Below, piece by piece: positions 16,479 to 25,348 of a DNA stretch of 64,000 bases (the first letter of the stretch is position 1; each line of letters begins with the position of its first letter). The stretch comes from Paenibacillus taihuensis. Lineage in GTDB: Bacteria; Bacillota; Bacilli; Paenibacillales; Paenibacillaceae. Position numbers and translations under genes: made by a program. The stretch is taken from contig NZ_QTTN01000019.1 of NCBI RefSeq assembly GCF_003386535.1, positions 1 to 64,000 of the forward strand, in the 5' to 3' direction. The notes under the pieces were generated by a model, which saw nothing but the letters and a program-made list of their open reading frames with translations, was not told the origin of the DNA and searched no databases.

Positions 16479-17633
16479 ATGGAACGGGGACCGATTCTTA
16501 TTCTTACAGGCGATTATGGTTCAGGCCATGTTCAAGCTGCGGGAGCACTTCGCAATGCGATAAAGGCCGCTCATCCGGAGCTTGCTACGATGGTCGTCGA
16601 CTATATGGTGCAGGCACATCCGCTTATGCATCCGCTGAGTAAATACATGTATTTGAACGGTGTGCAATCGTTTCCCCGTGCTTATGGGTACTTATATAGT
16701 AAGACGCGCGGACAGAACCGTTTGTCCAGCAGTCTTAAATTTATGCATGGATTCGGCTTAGGCAAATTTCTCGCTATGCTCGAACGGGTCAAGCCATCGG
16801 CTATCATCTCGACGTTTCCGCTTGCGGCTGGCGCTGCTTCGTTTATGAAGGTGAACGGATACTGTCACGTGCCGATCATTACGGTCATTACAGATTTTAC
16901 GGATCACAGCTATTGGCTTCATCCGCAGACTGATCTGTATATCGTCGGTTCCCAGGAAGTGGCGCACCGCTTAACGAAGGTGGGCGTTGATTCAAGCCGT
17001 ATCGCGGTTACGGGTATTCCGATTCGTCCTGAATACAGCCGTTCCTATGACAAACAGGCGATTCGTGCTGAGCTTGGACTGCGAAGCGACCTGCCGACGC
17101 TGCTGGTCATGGGCGGCGGAGACGGGCTCATGGGGCAGGAAGTGACCGAGTCGTTGTGCAGCTGGGTGCAGAGCCACGAGCGTCCGGATTTGCAGATGAT
17201 CATCGTTTGCGGGCATAATGAGAAATTGAGGCAGCAACTATTGAAGCTGCGGGAGGATTCCTATGTGCCGCTTGTCGTCACAGGGTTTACGGACCGGATT
17301 CCGGAGCTCATGGCGGCTTCGGACATTCTGATCACGAAGTCAGGCGGGCTAACCTCGTCTGAAGCGCTAGCATCGGGACTGCCGATGCTCATCTACAAAC
17401 CGCTGCCTGGACAGGAGATCGACAACGCGAACTTCCTGAGCCACTCCGGCGCAGCCCTTCACTTGTCGAGCCTCGATCAGCTGAAGCGGGCTGTTCGTGT
17501 TCTGCTGAAGAACAATTCGCATCTAGAGACGATGCGCCGCCAAGCGCTTCGTGTCAGCAAGCCTTACGCTGCCGAATCGGCAGCTCATATCGCAGCAGCA
17601 CTTGTCTATAAGACGAACAAAAAAACCGTATAG
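16479..17633 (+). CDS. MGDG synthase/UgtP-like glycosyltransferase
   Basis: A 384-residue glycosyltransferase of family GT28 type. The N-terminal ILILTGDYGSGHVQAA matches the acceptor-binding domain of monogalactosyldiacylglycerol synthases and diglucosyldiacylglycerol synthase UgtP. The nucleotide-sugar side shows LLVMGGGDGL, VVTGFTDRIPELMAASDILITKSGGLTSSEALASGLPMLIYKPLPGQE, the typical GT28 donor-binding segment. It would build membrane glycolipids from diacylglycerol and UDP-sugar on the inner face of the membrane. ATG 16479 is preceded by GAGAAAAGGGG. The aldo/keto reductase follows after 16 bp and may be co-transcribed. Confidence 0.85.
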   Translation: MERGPILILTGDYGSGHVQAAGALRNAIKAAHPELATMVVDYMVQAHPLMHPLSKYMYLNGVQSFPRAYGYLYSKTRGQNRLSSSLKFMHGFGLGKFLAMLERVKPSAIISTFPLAAGAASFMKVNGYCHVPIITVITDFTDHSYWLHPQTDLYIVGSQEVAHRLTKVGVDSSRIAVTGIPIRPEYSRSYDKQAIRAELGLRSDLPTLLVMGGGDGLMGQEVTESLCSWVQSHERPDLQMIIVCGHNEKLRQQLLKLREDSYVPLVVTGFTDRIPELMAASDILITKSGGLTSSEALASGLPMLIYKPLPGQEIDNANFLSHSGAALHLSSLDQLKRAVRVLLKNNSHLETMRRQALRVSKPYAAESAAHIAAALVYKTNKKTV

Positions 17634-17649
17634 AGGGAGCAGTGTCCTT

Positions 17650-18570
17650 ATGAAATATCGGAGACTTGGCAAGACAGAGCTGAACGTATCGGTAATCGGT
17701 ATCGGAACTTGGCAATTCGGAGGCGAATGGGGCCAAGATTATTCGCAGGATGAAGCAGATGCGATTCTTGACCGCGCAGCCGAGCTGGGCATCAACTTGA
17801 TCGACACGGCGGAATGCTACGGCGATCACCTGTCGGAATCGTTCATCGGCGATTATCTTGCGCGTCGGAAGCGGGAGGACTGGATCGTCGCGACGAAGTT
17901 CGGCCATCACTTCCATGAGCGTTTCTCGCGTACGGATAAATTCGCGCCGGAGGATGTCGTGCATCAGCTTGACGCTTCGCTGAAAGCGCTCAAGACGGAC
18001 TACATAGATCTCTATCAATTCCACTCGGGTCCGGATGCCGTATTCGATAACGATGATCTCTGGACAGTGCTCGATAAGCAGGTGCGAGCGGGCAAAATCA
18101 GACATCTCGGCACATCGATCGGCAGCAACCGCAATATTCATCAAGTGGATGCGTCGACGAAGGTTGGCTCGCAAGTGATCCAAGTGGTGTACAACCGTCT
18201 GGATCAAGCGCCTGAGGAGGAAGTATTCCCATCCTCTATCCGTCAGGATCTTGGCGTATTGGCTCGTGTTCCGCTTGCAAGCGGCTATCTCAGCGGTAAG
18301 TATAAGCCAGGCGCTGTGTTCGACACAACGGATGTGCGTCACCGCCACGACCGCGAGAGCACGCAGCTCAAGCTGCAGGAAGTGGAGCGTATCGCGAAGG
18401 AAGAAGTGCCGCAAGGCGTCGATATGGCGGCATGGGCGCTTGCATGGTGTTTGAAGCATCCAGCCGTAACGGCTGTTATTCCTGGCTGCAAAAATCCGGC
18501 GCAAGTAGACTCCAACGCGAGCGTCGTATCGCTCCTCGAAGATGGTCATCCGCAAGATGTGAAGCAATAA
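17650..18570 (+). CDS. Aldo/keto reductase
   Basis: A 306-residue NAD(P)H-dependent oxidoreductase of the AKR superfamily, shaped as a TIM barrel. Features include YRRLGKTELNVSVIGIGTWQFGG at the start, the catalytic Asp/Tyr segment LIDTAECYGDHLSES, the Lys in IVATKFGHHF, DYIDLYQFHSGP, and the C-terminal cofactor-binding VIPGCKNPAQVDSNA. ATG 17650 is about 10 nt after GGGAG; the longer frame starting at 17551 overlaps the glycosyltransferase. The substrate is unknown. A strong terminator follows. Confidence 0.9.
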   Translation: MKYRRLGKTELNVSVIGIGTWQFGGEWGQDYSQDEADAILDRAAELGINLIDTAECYGDHLSESFIGDYLARRKREDWIVATKFGHHFHERFSRTDKFAPEDVVHQLDASLKALKTDYIDLYQFHSGPDAVFDNDDLWTVLDKQVRAGKIRHLGTSIGSNRNIHQVDASTKVGSQVIQVVYNRLDQAPEEEVFPSSIRQDLGVLARVPLASGYLSGKYKPGAVFDTTDVRHRHDRESTQLKLQEVERIAKEEVPQGVDMAAWALAWCLKHPAVTAVIPGCKNPAQVDSNASVVSLLEDGHPQDVKQ

Positions 18571-18579
18571 TCAACATGC

Positions 18580-18631
18580 AAGGGGCTGCTTGATGTGAAG
18601 CTGAATGGCTTCCATCTTGCAGCCCCTTTGT
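18580..18631 (+). terminator. Intrinsic terminator after the aldo/keto reductase
   Basis: AGGGGCTGC (18581-18589) pairs with GCAGCCCCT (18619-18627), with an inner GAAGC/GCTTC stem and a short T-run after it. Confidence 0.8.
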
Positions 18632-18751
18632 CAGAGGACGGCAAAACCGGTTTCACTTACATAAAATAATAATTGAAGTGCTACCCGTCCAGATGGTACG
18701 TTTATAGTTGATTATCGTTTTATGCGAAGGGCTCTGGGAGGTTGTCACATT

Positions 18752-20005
18752 ATGCTTAGACTGCGCCGAACAATCTGCTTCAGTGCATGTATGCTACTCA
18801 TTCAATTATGTTGTTTTGCGCCGCCTTCGCATGCGGAAGGGCAAGGGCTATCCAAAGATGAGCCGAAGATTGCTTCTGAATCAGCTGTACTTATGGATGC
18901 CAAGACTGGGACCGTTCTGTTCGCGCAGAACGCGGAGAAGGAACAATTCCCAGCGAGTATTACGAAGATTGTAACTGGCATCATAGCCTTGGAGAATGAA
19001 AGCGTTTTATCCGATATTGTGACCGTCTCGAAGGAAGCTCGCGGCGAAGACGGCACTCGTGTTTACCTGGCTGAAGGCGAGCAGGTGACGCTGGAGAAGC
19101 TGCTGTATGGGATGCTGATGAATTCAGGCAATGATGCGGCGACCGCGATTGCTGAATATATTGATGGTACAAAGGCTAAGTTCGCGGAGCGGATGAATGC
19201 TTTTGTAAAAGAGAAGGTTGGTGCGGAGCATACGTTCTTCGTCAACCCGAGCGGCTTGCCCGACAAGGCGCAAGTAACGACGGCGCTCGATATGGCCAAT
19301 ATCGCGCGGTATGCGATGCAGAACGAGAAGTTTAGGCAGATCGTCGGTACGAAGCGCTTGCCGTGGGTTGGCAAGGAATGGACATCCACGCTCATCAATC
19401 ATAATGAGCTGTTGAAGGATTATGAAGGTGCGACAGGGATTAAGAATGGATATACCGAAGCGGCCGGTTTCACACTTGTTGCTTCTGCCAAGCGGAATGG
19501 CATGGAGCTGATCGGCGTGCTGTTGAAGTCGCCTTCCAAAAATGCGGTGTACGACGATATGCGCCATTTGCTCGACTATGGATTTGCGAATTTTCAGCTT
19601 CAGCAGGTGGTAAGCGCGAATCAAGCTTATCCGTTTATGAGCGAGGAGCCTCCACATTTCATCGCGCGAGAGCCGATGTGGGCGGTGCTGCGTCAAGGCG
19701 ATATTCCGAGCGTTGGCGTGACGGCGAGCGGAGATGTGATGGTTACCAGCACGATTGGAACGGTTAAGGCAGGTACGATGGAGCCGGTGAAACCGACCAT
19801 CGATTCAGTAATTGCCGAGTCTCCAGAAACGGCAGCAGTCATCGCTGCTGCAGCTGGCGCTGAGCAAGCCGAGAAGGCCGCGGAGCCGACGCGAGGTCAG
19901 AAGCTGTCGATTTTCTTCGTATGGATGGGCTTGCTTGCCTATTTGGCGATTCTCGCTTATATTCGATTGAAGCGTCAGAAGCAGGAGCGCTGGCGCGGGT
20001 TATAA
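18752..20005 (+). CDS. dacF: D-alanyl-D-alanine carboxypeptidase (S11, DacF-like)
   Basis: A 417-residue penicillin-binding protein that trims terminal D-Ala from peptidoglycan stem peptides. It has a signal peptide (about 1-28, ending PSHA), the SxxK motif S69-I-T-K72, the SGN motif in MLMNSGNDAA, and a C-terminal transmembrane helix (about 388-406) that would anchor it. The third motif, normally KTG, reads KNG in GIKNGYTEAAGF. ATG 18752 follows GGGAGG; the longer frame from 18722 lacks a site. Homologues act in vegetative growth or in spore cortex formation; which applies is not clear. It is monocistronic. Confidence 0.88.
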   Translation: MLRLRRTICFSACMLLIQLCCFAPPSHAEGQGLSKDEPKIASESAVLMDAKTGTVLFAQNAEKEQFPASITKIVTGIIALENESVLSDIVTVSKEARGEDGTRVYLAEGEQVTLEKLLYGMLMNSGNDAATAIAEYIDGTKAKFAERMNAFVKEKVGAEHTFFVNPSGLPDKAQVTTALDMANIARYAMQNEKFRQIVGTKRLPWVGKEWTSTLINHNELLKDYEGATGIKNGYTEAAGFTLVASAKRNGMELIGVLLKSPSKNAVYDDMRHLLDYGFANFQLQQVVSANQAYPFMSEEPPHFIAREPMWAVLRQGDIPSVGVTASGDVMVTSTIGTVKAGTMEPVKPTIDSVIAESPETAAVIAAAAGAEQAEKAAEPTRGQKLSIFFVWMGLLAYLAILAYIRLKRQKQERWRGL

Positions 20006-20097
20006 GATCGATTTTCAAATCTTAACAAAGAGGTAATTTGGTGTCCGGTGGCGTATATATTACATGTAACCGTATCCAAAACGAGGAGATGGACGCG

Positions 20098-20385
20098 ATG
20101 AGATTAGTGGTAGAACAGTCGGCTGCACGCTGGTACATGAGAGAGATGGAATTAACTAGTGGCGATCATTTGCGGATTTTCGTTCGGTTAGGTGGCAGCG
20201 GCAGTGTTCAACCTGGCTACTCGCTCGGAGTGATGAAGGATACGCCTCGAAATCCAGGCCTTCATCAGGTTGTGGAAGGGATTACGTTCTACATGGAAGA
20301 TGATAATTTGTGGTTCCTGGATGAGAAAGACTTGTATCTGCGGTTTAACGATCATGAAGACGATATTTTGATGGAAATCGGATAA
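20098..20385 (+). CDS. HesB-like protein, YneR family
   Basis: A 95-residue protein of the HesB/YneR group, related to A-type iron-sulfur scaffold proteins but lacking their three conserved cysteines. Its features are the N-terminal helix AARWYMREMEL, GDHLRIFVRLGGSG, the PGYSLGVM strand, and GITFYMEDDNLWFLDEKDLYLRFND. I chose ATG 20098 because GAGGAGA lies about 9 nt upstream. The frame continues in register after the stop into the remnant of another gene. Exact function is unknown for the family. Confidence 0.85.
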   Translation: MRLVVEQSAARWYMREMELTSGDHLRIFVRLGGSGSVQPGYSLGVMKDTPRNPGLHQVVEGITFYMEDDNLWFLDEKDLYLRFNDHEDDILMEIG

Positions 20386-20388
20386 CAA

Positions 20389-20628
20389 GGACAAGGCAAC
20401 TTCAACGAAGAGGGATTTGAGCTGTACGATGCGAATGCTGGCTATTGCACGGCTACGAAGGAAGTGAAGCCGATCTCGGTCGAGCGGATGGATGATCTGC
20501 TTGGCTCGCTTGTGGATGCTGGTGTGGAGCTTCGCGTGACGCCGGGATTGAAGCAGCTTCGAGATGCGGTTGTGGATTCGACGGTAGGCTTTTCCATGAT
20601 ACGGATGAAGAATGCGATGCTTTCTTAA
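20389..20628 (+). pseudogene. C-terminal remnant of a DUF6886-like gene
   Basis: Immediately after the YneR stop an open frame reads QGQGNFNEEGFELYDANAG, then a stretch with MDDLLGSLVDAGVELRVTPGLKQLRDAVVDSTVGFSMIRMKNAML, ending TAA 20626-20628. The segment from DDLL to IRMKNA has the look of the C-terminus of DUF6886-type proteins. There is no ribosome-binding site and no full N-terminal domain, so it is most simply a gene left truncated by a deletion. The family name is from memory of the pattern. Confidence 0.55.
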
Positions 20629-20714
20629 GAATGTAAGGGCAGGCTGCTGAGGCTTGCCCTTCTGTTATAATGCAGGCTATAATGATTCATCAACGATTAC
20701 AGGGCGTGAGTACG

Positions 20715-21590
20715 ATGGATTTCAAGAAATATAAGACATTCCAGGTGGTCGCCGATACGCTGAACTTGACGCGGGCAGCCGACATGCTTGGGTATACGCA
20801 GCCTACCATCACGCTTCAGCTCCAGTCGCTCGAGAGCGAACTTGGCGTGACGCTGCTTGACCGGGTAGGGAAGAAGACGTATCTGACTCCCGCAGGCAAA
20901 GTGGTGAAACAATATGTGGATCAGATCTTTGCGCTTTCGGATGAGATGGAGACGGAGCTGCGGAAGCTGGAAGACCCGCATGGTTTGCTTACCGTGGCAG
21001 CCCCTGAATTTTATTGCACGCAATATTTATCGCTCATCATCCATTCCTACATTTCGGAAAATCCGAAAGTGAAGCTGCAGCTGTTCTCCTGCGACAGCAA
21101 CGATGCGATGAAGAAGGTCGCCGTTGGGGAAGCGGATCTCGCCATCATCGCAGGTCCGTGTAATTCGCCGCAAATGGAAACGATGCCGCTCGGCAAGGAG
21201 GATCTTGTGCTCGTGACGACTCGCGAGCTGTTCGAGCAGCATGACACGCGGGAGCTCTTGGCGTCGTATCCGTTCATCACTTATAAGACCGGCTCCAACA
21301 TTCAACGGCTCGTGAACGAATGCTTGCAGGAGTACGGCATTACGCCGGACAAGTACATCGAATGCGTGTCCGATGAGACGATCAAGCGGACCGTGATGTA
21401 CCATACCGGCACGGCGCTGCTTGGCTCAGCGCTCGTCGAGGAGGAGCTGCGCAAAGGCACGCTCGCCGAGATCCACCGTTTCCCCGGCAAAATCGAAACA
21501 AACATGGTCATCCTCAAGAAGCGGGCCGATGAGCAGAATATCCGTTCCTTCTCCGAAATCGTGCAGCGAATTTGGAAGGAATGGGGTTGA
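20715..21590 (+). CDS. LysR-family transcriptional regulator
   Basis: A 291-residue regulator with an N-terminal winged helix-turn-helix (MDFKKYKTFQVVADTLNLTRAADMLGYTQPTITLQLQSLESELGVTLLDRVGKKTYLTPAG, about residues 1-60) and a periplasmic-binding-like effector domain (about 90-290). ATG 20715 gives the canonical LysR start. The usual divergent target gene is absent: the upstream neighbour is the remnant at 20389-20628. The effector is unknown. A hairpin terminator follows at 21650. Confidence 0.88.
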   Translation: MDFKKYKTFQVVADTLNLTRAADMLGYTQPTITLQLQSLESELGVTLLDRVGKKTYLTPAGKVVKQYVDQIFALSDEMETELRKLEDPHGLLTVAAPEFYCTQYLSLIIHSYISENPKVKLQLFSCDSNDAMKKVAVGEADLAIIAGPCNSPQMETMPLGKEDLVLVTTRELFEQHDTRELLASYPFITYKTGSNIQRLVNECLQEYGITPDKYIECVSDETIKRTVMYHTGTALLGSALVEEELRKGTLAEIHRFPGKIETNMVILKKRADEQNIRSFSEIVQRIWKEWG

Positions 21591-21649
21591 AGGATTCGTA
21601 TTGGTGTTAGTTTTAGAGCGAAGGTTTAGTTTTAAGTTTTAGGCAGAAG

Positions 21650-21689
21650 CCTCCAGTTCTCGTATGTGTGCGGGGAGTGGAGGTTTTTT
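21650..21689 (+). terminator. Intrinsic terminator after the LysR gene
   Basis: CCTCCA (21650-21655) pairs with TGGAGG (21678-21683), followed by TTTTTT. Confidence 0.65.
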
Positions 21690-21747
21690 GCGCATCCTGC
21701 AAATAGGACGCGTGGAGGCTATGTTGGGGGGGACCGATTTACGATAT

Positions 21748-21986
21748 GAGTCGGATAATCCGACTCTCAGTCCAAGAAAGGCTGCATTTTCAAATCTGAG
21801 AGACGGATAATCCGACTCTCAGTTCAAGAACAGTTGGGATTTCTCTCCGAGAGACGGATAATCCGATTCTCAGAGCCTGAATTATGGCGAAAATGAGGTT
21901 TGGATATGGTGAGAGACGGAAAACCCGACTCTCAGTCCAAGAAAAGCTGTGATTTCTCTCCGAGAGTCGGAAAATCCGACTCTCGG
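21748..21986. repeat. Cluster of five palindromic repeats (GAGAGNCGGAWAATCCGACTCTC type)
   Basis: Five copies of one palindrome start at about 21748, 21796, 21848, 21911 and 21961. The core pairs GAGAG(T/A)CGGA with TCCGA(C/T)TCTC around a 2-3 nt centre; the fifth copy is a perfect palindrome. Between copies are shared spacers: TCAGT(C/T)CAAGAA occurs after copies 1, 2 and 4, and GATTTCTCTCCGAGAG introduces copies 3 and 5. So copies 2+3 and 4+5 look like two repeats of a larger unit. No ORF covers the region. Confidence 0.85.
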
Positions 21987-22240
21987 ACCCTGGAGTATGA
22001 AGAAAAAGTCTCTCTCAGTACGCCAAACTAACCCACGAATGTGTTTTCCGCTGCTCGAAAGCGGGAAAAGCCTCTTTCAAGTGACGATGTAACTAATCCG
22101 GGTTCCAGATGCCGAACCATTTCCCCCCCCCCTTGGAAGCATAAGCCCTTTCAATTGTTATCATTGATTTATTTAATTTTTTCGTGAAAAAGGGCTATGT
22201 TACAATACATGTACACGAGAAGATGGAAGGAGTGCTGCTC
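21987..22240. other. Non-coding region upstream of arginase
   Basis: No convincing gene lies here. It contains a run of ten C at 22123-22132 and an AT-rich stretch (about 22150-22210) just before the arginase ribosome-binding site, with TACAAT at about 22200 as a possible -10 box. I saw no clear sigma-54 (-24/-12) element. Confidence 0.5.
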
Positions 22241-23152
22241 ATGAACGCGGTGAAGAATAACAACATTTCCATTATTGGTGTACCGCTGCAATACGGCGCA
22301 GACCGCAAAGGTGTCGATCTCGGACCGGATGCAATCCGCGGCGCGAACTTGCATGAACGATTGAAAGCGCTTGGCTTTAACATAGATGATCTAGGCGATT
22401 TGGGCGTACAACGCATGATGACTGTGCCTCAAGAAGGCGAGAAGCTGAAGCATCTCAGCGAAATTAAGCGAGTGAATGAAGAGCTGTGCGACCGAGTCGC
22501 CGGCGAGATGGGCAAAGGCCACTTCCCGCTCGTACTGGGCGGTGACCATAGCATTGCAATCGGAACGATCAAAGGCGTGCTGCAGCACGTGAAGCGTCTC
22601 GGCGTCATTTGGTTTGATGCCCATACGGACGTGAACACGCATGAGACCACGCACTCTGGCAACATCCATGGCATGTCGCTCGCAGCGGTGCTCGGATATG
22701 GGCATCCCGATCTGGTCGGCATTGGAGGGGCAGAGAACAAGCTTAATCCGGAAAATGTCGTCATTATCGGCGCGCGCTCGATTGATCCAGGTGAGCGTAC
22801 CTTCCTGAAGGAGAAGGGCATTCGCGTCTTCACGATGCATGACATCGACAAGTGCGGCATGAAGCAAGTGATGGAGGAAGCGATCGAGATCGTCACGAAC
22901 GGCACGGATGGCGTCCATCTCAGCCTCGATCTAGACGGCATGGACCCAGGCGTGGCGCCAGGCGTGGGTACCCCGGTAAACGGCGGCATGTCGTATCGGG
23001 AGAGCCATTTTGCGATGGAAATGCTGTTTGAACGTGATATTCTCGTCTCCGCGGAGTTCGTGGAAGTGAACCCGATGCTCGATCAGCACAACATGACGGC
23101 GATCACGGCTGTCGAATTGATCGGCTCTGTTTTTGGCGAACGTATCCTGTAA
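22241..23152 (+). CDS. rocF: Arginase
   Basis: A 303-residue manganese enzyme that hydrolyses arginine to ornithine and urea. All six metal ligands are in place: His103 in GGDHS, Asp126, His128 and Asp130 in FDAHTD, and Asp230 and Asp232 in SLDLDGMDP. The substrate-binding HSGNIHGM segment is intact. ATG 22241 follows GGAAGGAG. It heads a cluster with ornithine aminotransferase and a second arginase-like gene, so arginine catabolism is the clear role. A nearby sigma-54 activator may regulate it. Confidence 0.93.
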   Translation: MNAVKNNNISIIGVPLQYGADRKGVDLGPDAIRGANLHERLKALGFNIDDLGDLGVQRMMTVPQEGEKLKHLSEIKRVNEELCDRVAGEMGKGHFPLVLGGDHSIAIGTIKGVLQHVKRLGVIWFDAHTDVNTHETTHSGNIHGMSLAAVLGYGHPDLVGIGGAENKLNPENVVIIGARSIDPGERTFLKEKGIRVFTMHDIDKCGMKQVMEEAIEIVTNGTDGVHLSLDLDGMDPGVAPGVGTPVNGGMSYRESHFAMEMLFERDILVSAEFVEVNPMLDQHNMTAITAVELIGSVFGERIL

Positions 23153-23194
23153 GCGCATAGAATACAGGAGATTAGTATAGAGGAGAGTGGCAGA

Positions 23195-24385
23195 ATGGAA
23201 ACGGCAACTAGCCGCATTATTGAACAAACGGAGCGTTTCGGCGCGCATAATTATCATCCACTGCCCATTGTTATTTCGAAGGCTGAAGGGGTATGGGTGG
23301 AGGACCCGGAAGGCAACAAATTCATGGATATGCTGAGTGCGTACTCCGCGCTTAACCACGGGCATCGCCATCCGCGCATCATCGCAGCGCTGAAGGAGCA
23401 AGCGGACAAAGTGACGCTCACGTCGCGCGCGTTCCATAACGACCAGCTCGGCGAGTTCTATGAGAAACTGACGAAGATAACGGGCAAAAGTATGATTTTG
23501 CCGATGAACACAGGTGCGGAAGCAGTAGAAACCGCACTCAAGGCGGTTCGCCGCTGGGCATACAGCGTGAAGCAGGTGCCGGAGAATCAAGCGGAAATTA
23601 TCGTATGCGAAGGCAACTTCCACGGACGAACGATTACGGTCACTTCGTTCTCATCCTCGGATGAATACAAACAAGGCTTCGGACCATTTACACCAGGCTT
23701 CCGGATCATCCCTTACGGCGACATTGATGCGCTCAAAGCTGCGATCACGCCGAACACGGCTGCCTTCCTGGTCGAGCCAATACAAGGGGAAGCAGGCATC
23801 GTCATGCCGCCCGAAGGGTTCTTGAAAGAAGCAGCTGAGCTCTGTAAATCGAATAACGTACTGTTCGTAGCGGATGAAATCCAGACTGGCTTCGGCCGTA
23901 CGGGCAAAATGTTCGCGAGCGACTGGGAAGCTGTCACTCCGGATATGTACATCATGGGTAAAGCATTAGGCGGCGGCGTGTTCCCGATCTCGGCTGTCGC
24001 GGCGAATGAAGACATTCTCGGCGTGTTCAGTCCCGGCTCCCACGGCTCCACGTTCGGAGGCAATCCGCTCGGCTGCGCGGTTGCTATTGCGGCGCTCGAC
24101 GTGCTGGAGGACGAAGAACTGGTGAAGCAATCGAACGAGCTTGGGAACTATTTTATCGAGCAGCTGCGCCAAATCAACAGTCCGGTGATCAAGGAAATTC
24201 GCGGCCGCGGCTTGTTTATCGGCGTGGAGTTACACGGTGAAGCACGTCCCTATTGCGAGAAGCTGAAAGAACTTGGTATTCTATGCAAAGAAACGCATGA
24301 GACGACCATTCGCTTCGCGCCTCCGCTTACGATCACGAAGGAGCAGCTGGATTGGGCGATCTTACGCATTAAACAGCTTTTCTAA
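23195..24385 (+). CDS. rocD: Ornithine aminotransferase
   Basis: A 396-residue PLP-dependent class-III aminotransferase converting ornithine and 2-oxoglutarate to glutamate semialdehyde and glutamate. Supporting features are [31 protein letters not shown], the [13 protein letters not shown] and [13 protein letters not shown] cofactor segments, and the PLP Lys in [16 protein letters not shown]. Length and the start [23 protein letters not shown] match RocD closely. GAGGAGAG precedes ATG 23195. It lies 42 bp after rocF and 19 bp before the second arginase-like gene, all co-directional. Confidence 0.93.
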   Translation: METATSRIIEQTERFGAHNYHPLPIVISKAEGVWVEDPEGNKFMDMLSAYSALNHGHRHPRIIAALKEQADKVTLTSRAFHNDQLGEFYEKLTKITGKSMILPMNTGAEAVETALKAVRRWAYSVKQVPENQAEIIVCEGNFHGRTITVTSFSSSDEYKQGFGPFTPGFRIIPYGDIDALKAAITPNTAAFLVEPIQGEAGIVMPPEGFLKEAAELCKSNNVLFVADEIQTGFGRTGKMFASDWEAVTPDMYIMGKALGGGVFPISAVAANEDILGVFSPGSHGSTFGGNPLGCAVAIAALDVLEDEELVKQSNELGNYFIEQLRQINSPVIKEIRGRGLFIGVELHGEARPYCEKLKELGILCKETHETTIRFAPPLTITKEQLDWAILRIKQLF

Positions 24386-24404
24386 GGAGAGGACGGTGCA
24401 GATC

Positions 24405-25340
24405 ATGACAGAATCGACGAACACAGCAGACCGCACGATGAAGCTAAGCTTAATTCAGGTGCCTTTCGGCCTTGGAGCCGGCCGTCCGGGGACGGAAGAA
24501 GGACCGGAGAGCATGATGCAGATCGGCCTTATGCGGCAGCTCCGCAAAACCGCTTACGAAGTGGCAAGCGAGCATAAAGTGAAAGTAGCTGCTCATCCTG
24601 CAGCAGGAGCTGGCGAGCAAGGCAGTCTCAAGTATCTCGCTGAAGTGAAAGAGATGGGTAAGCTCGTTGCTGAGCAAGTGTCGGAGGAAGCAAGCAAAGG
24701 CCATCTTCCCCTTGTGCTTGGCGGCGACCATAGTGTGACGATAGGCGTGCTAGCCGGAATGGCTGCGCAAGCAGGGAAGCTCGGCGTAATTTACTTTGAT
24801 GCGCATCCGGGCTTGCAGACGGAAGAGACGAACAAGGCAGGAAGAATCGGCAGCATGTCGCTTGCAGTTGCGCTTGGTCAGGCAAAGCTGAAGCTGTCTG
24901 AACTGAATCGTGATGTGATCGAAGATGCGATCAACAAAGCAAACGTGGTTCTGATCGGCGTTCGCGATGTCGAGCCGGAAGAGCGCGCACTGATCTTGGG
25001 TGAAGGCATTACCGTGTTCACGATGCATGAGATCGACCGTATGGGCATCGAGAAAGTGATCTCGAAAGCGGTAGAAATCGCCGGTAATGGCACCGATGGC
25101 ATTCATGTCAGCTTCTCCGCGGACTGCCTCGATCCGATCGAAGCACCTGGTGTTGATATACAGGTTCCGGGCGGACTGACTTACCGCGAAGCGCATTTTG
25201 CATGTGAGCTGCTGGCGGAGACTGGACTCATTCGTTCCATCGACGTGGTGGAAGTGAATTCCAAGCTTGATGAGAGCAGACGCACTGCTCGTCTTGCGAT
25301 TGGACTTATTGCATCGCTGCTGGGCAAACGGATTCTCTAG
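24405..25340 (+). CDS. Arginase-family paralogue with missing metal ligands (probable pseudoenzyme)
   Basis: A 311-residue protein alignable end to end with the rocF product: IQVPFGLGAGRPGTEEGPE, LGGDHSVTIG, VIYFDAH, IHVSFSADCLDP, EVNSKLD and a shared C-terminus GLIASLLGKRIL. Key residues differ: FDAHTD becomes FDAHPG (third ligand lost, Gly136), SLDLDGMDP becomes SFSADCLDP (bridging ligand Asp to Ser238), and HSGNIHGM becomes KAGRIGSM. Two of six Mn ligands and the substrate loop are gone, so arginase activity is unlikely. Ribosome-binding site AAGGAGAGG and gene order suggest it is expressed with rocF and rocD. A role as regulatory partner of arginase is my inference. Confidence 0.85.
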   Translation: MTESTNTADRTMKLSLIQVPFGLGAGRPGTEEGPESMMQIGLMRQLRKTAYEVASEHKVKVAAHPAAGAGEQGSLKYLAEVKEMGKLVAEQVSEEASKGHLPLVLGGDHSVTIGVLAGMAAQAGKLGVIYFDAHPGLQTEETNKAGRIGSMSLAVALGQAKLKLSELNRDVIEDAINKANVVLIGVRDVEPEERALILGEGITVFTMHEIDRMGIEKVISKAVEIAGNGTDGIHVSFSADCLDPIEAPGVDIQVPGGLTYREAHFACELLAETGLIRSIDVVEVNSKLDESRRTARLAIGLIASLLGKRIL

Positions 25341-25348
25341 CATGTAAG

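Noticed and set aside
21748-21986. CRISPR array
   Set aside because: Repeats are palindromes only about 20-26 bp long with similar, not unique, spacers, and no cas genes are near.
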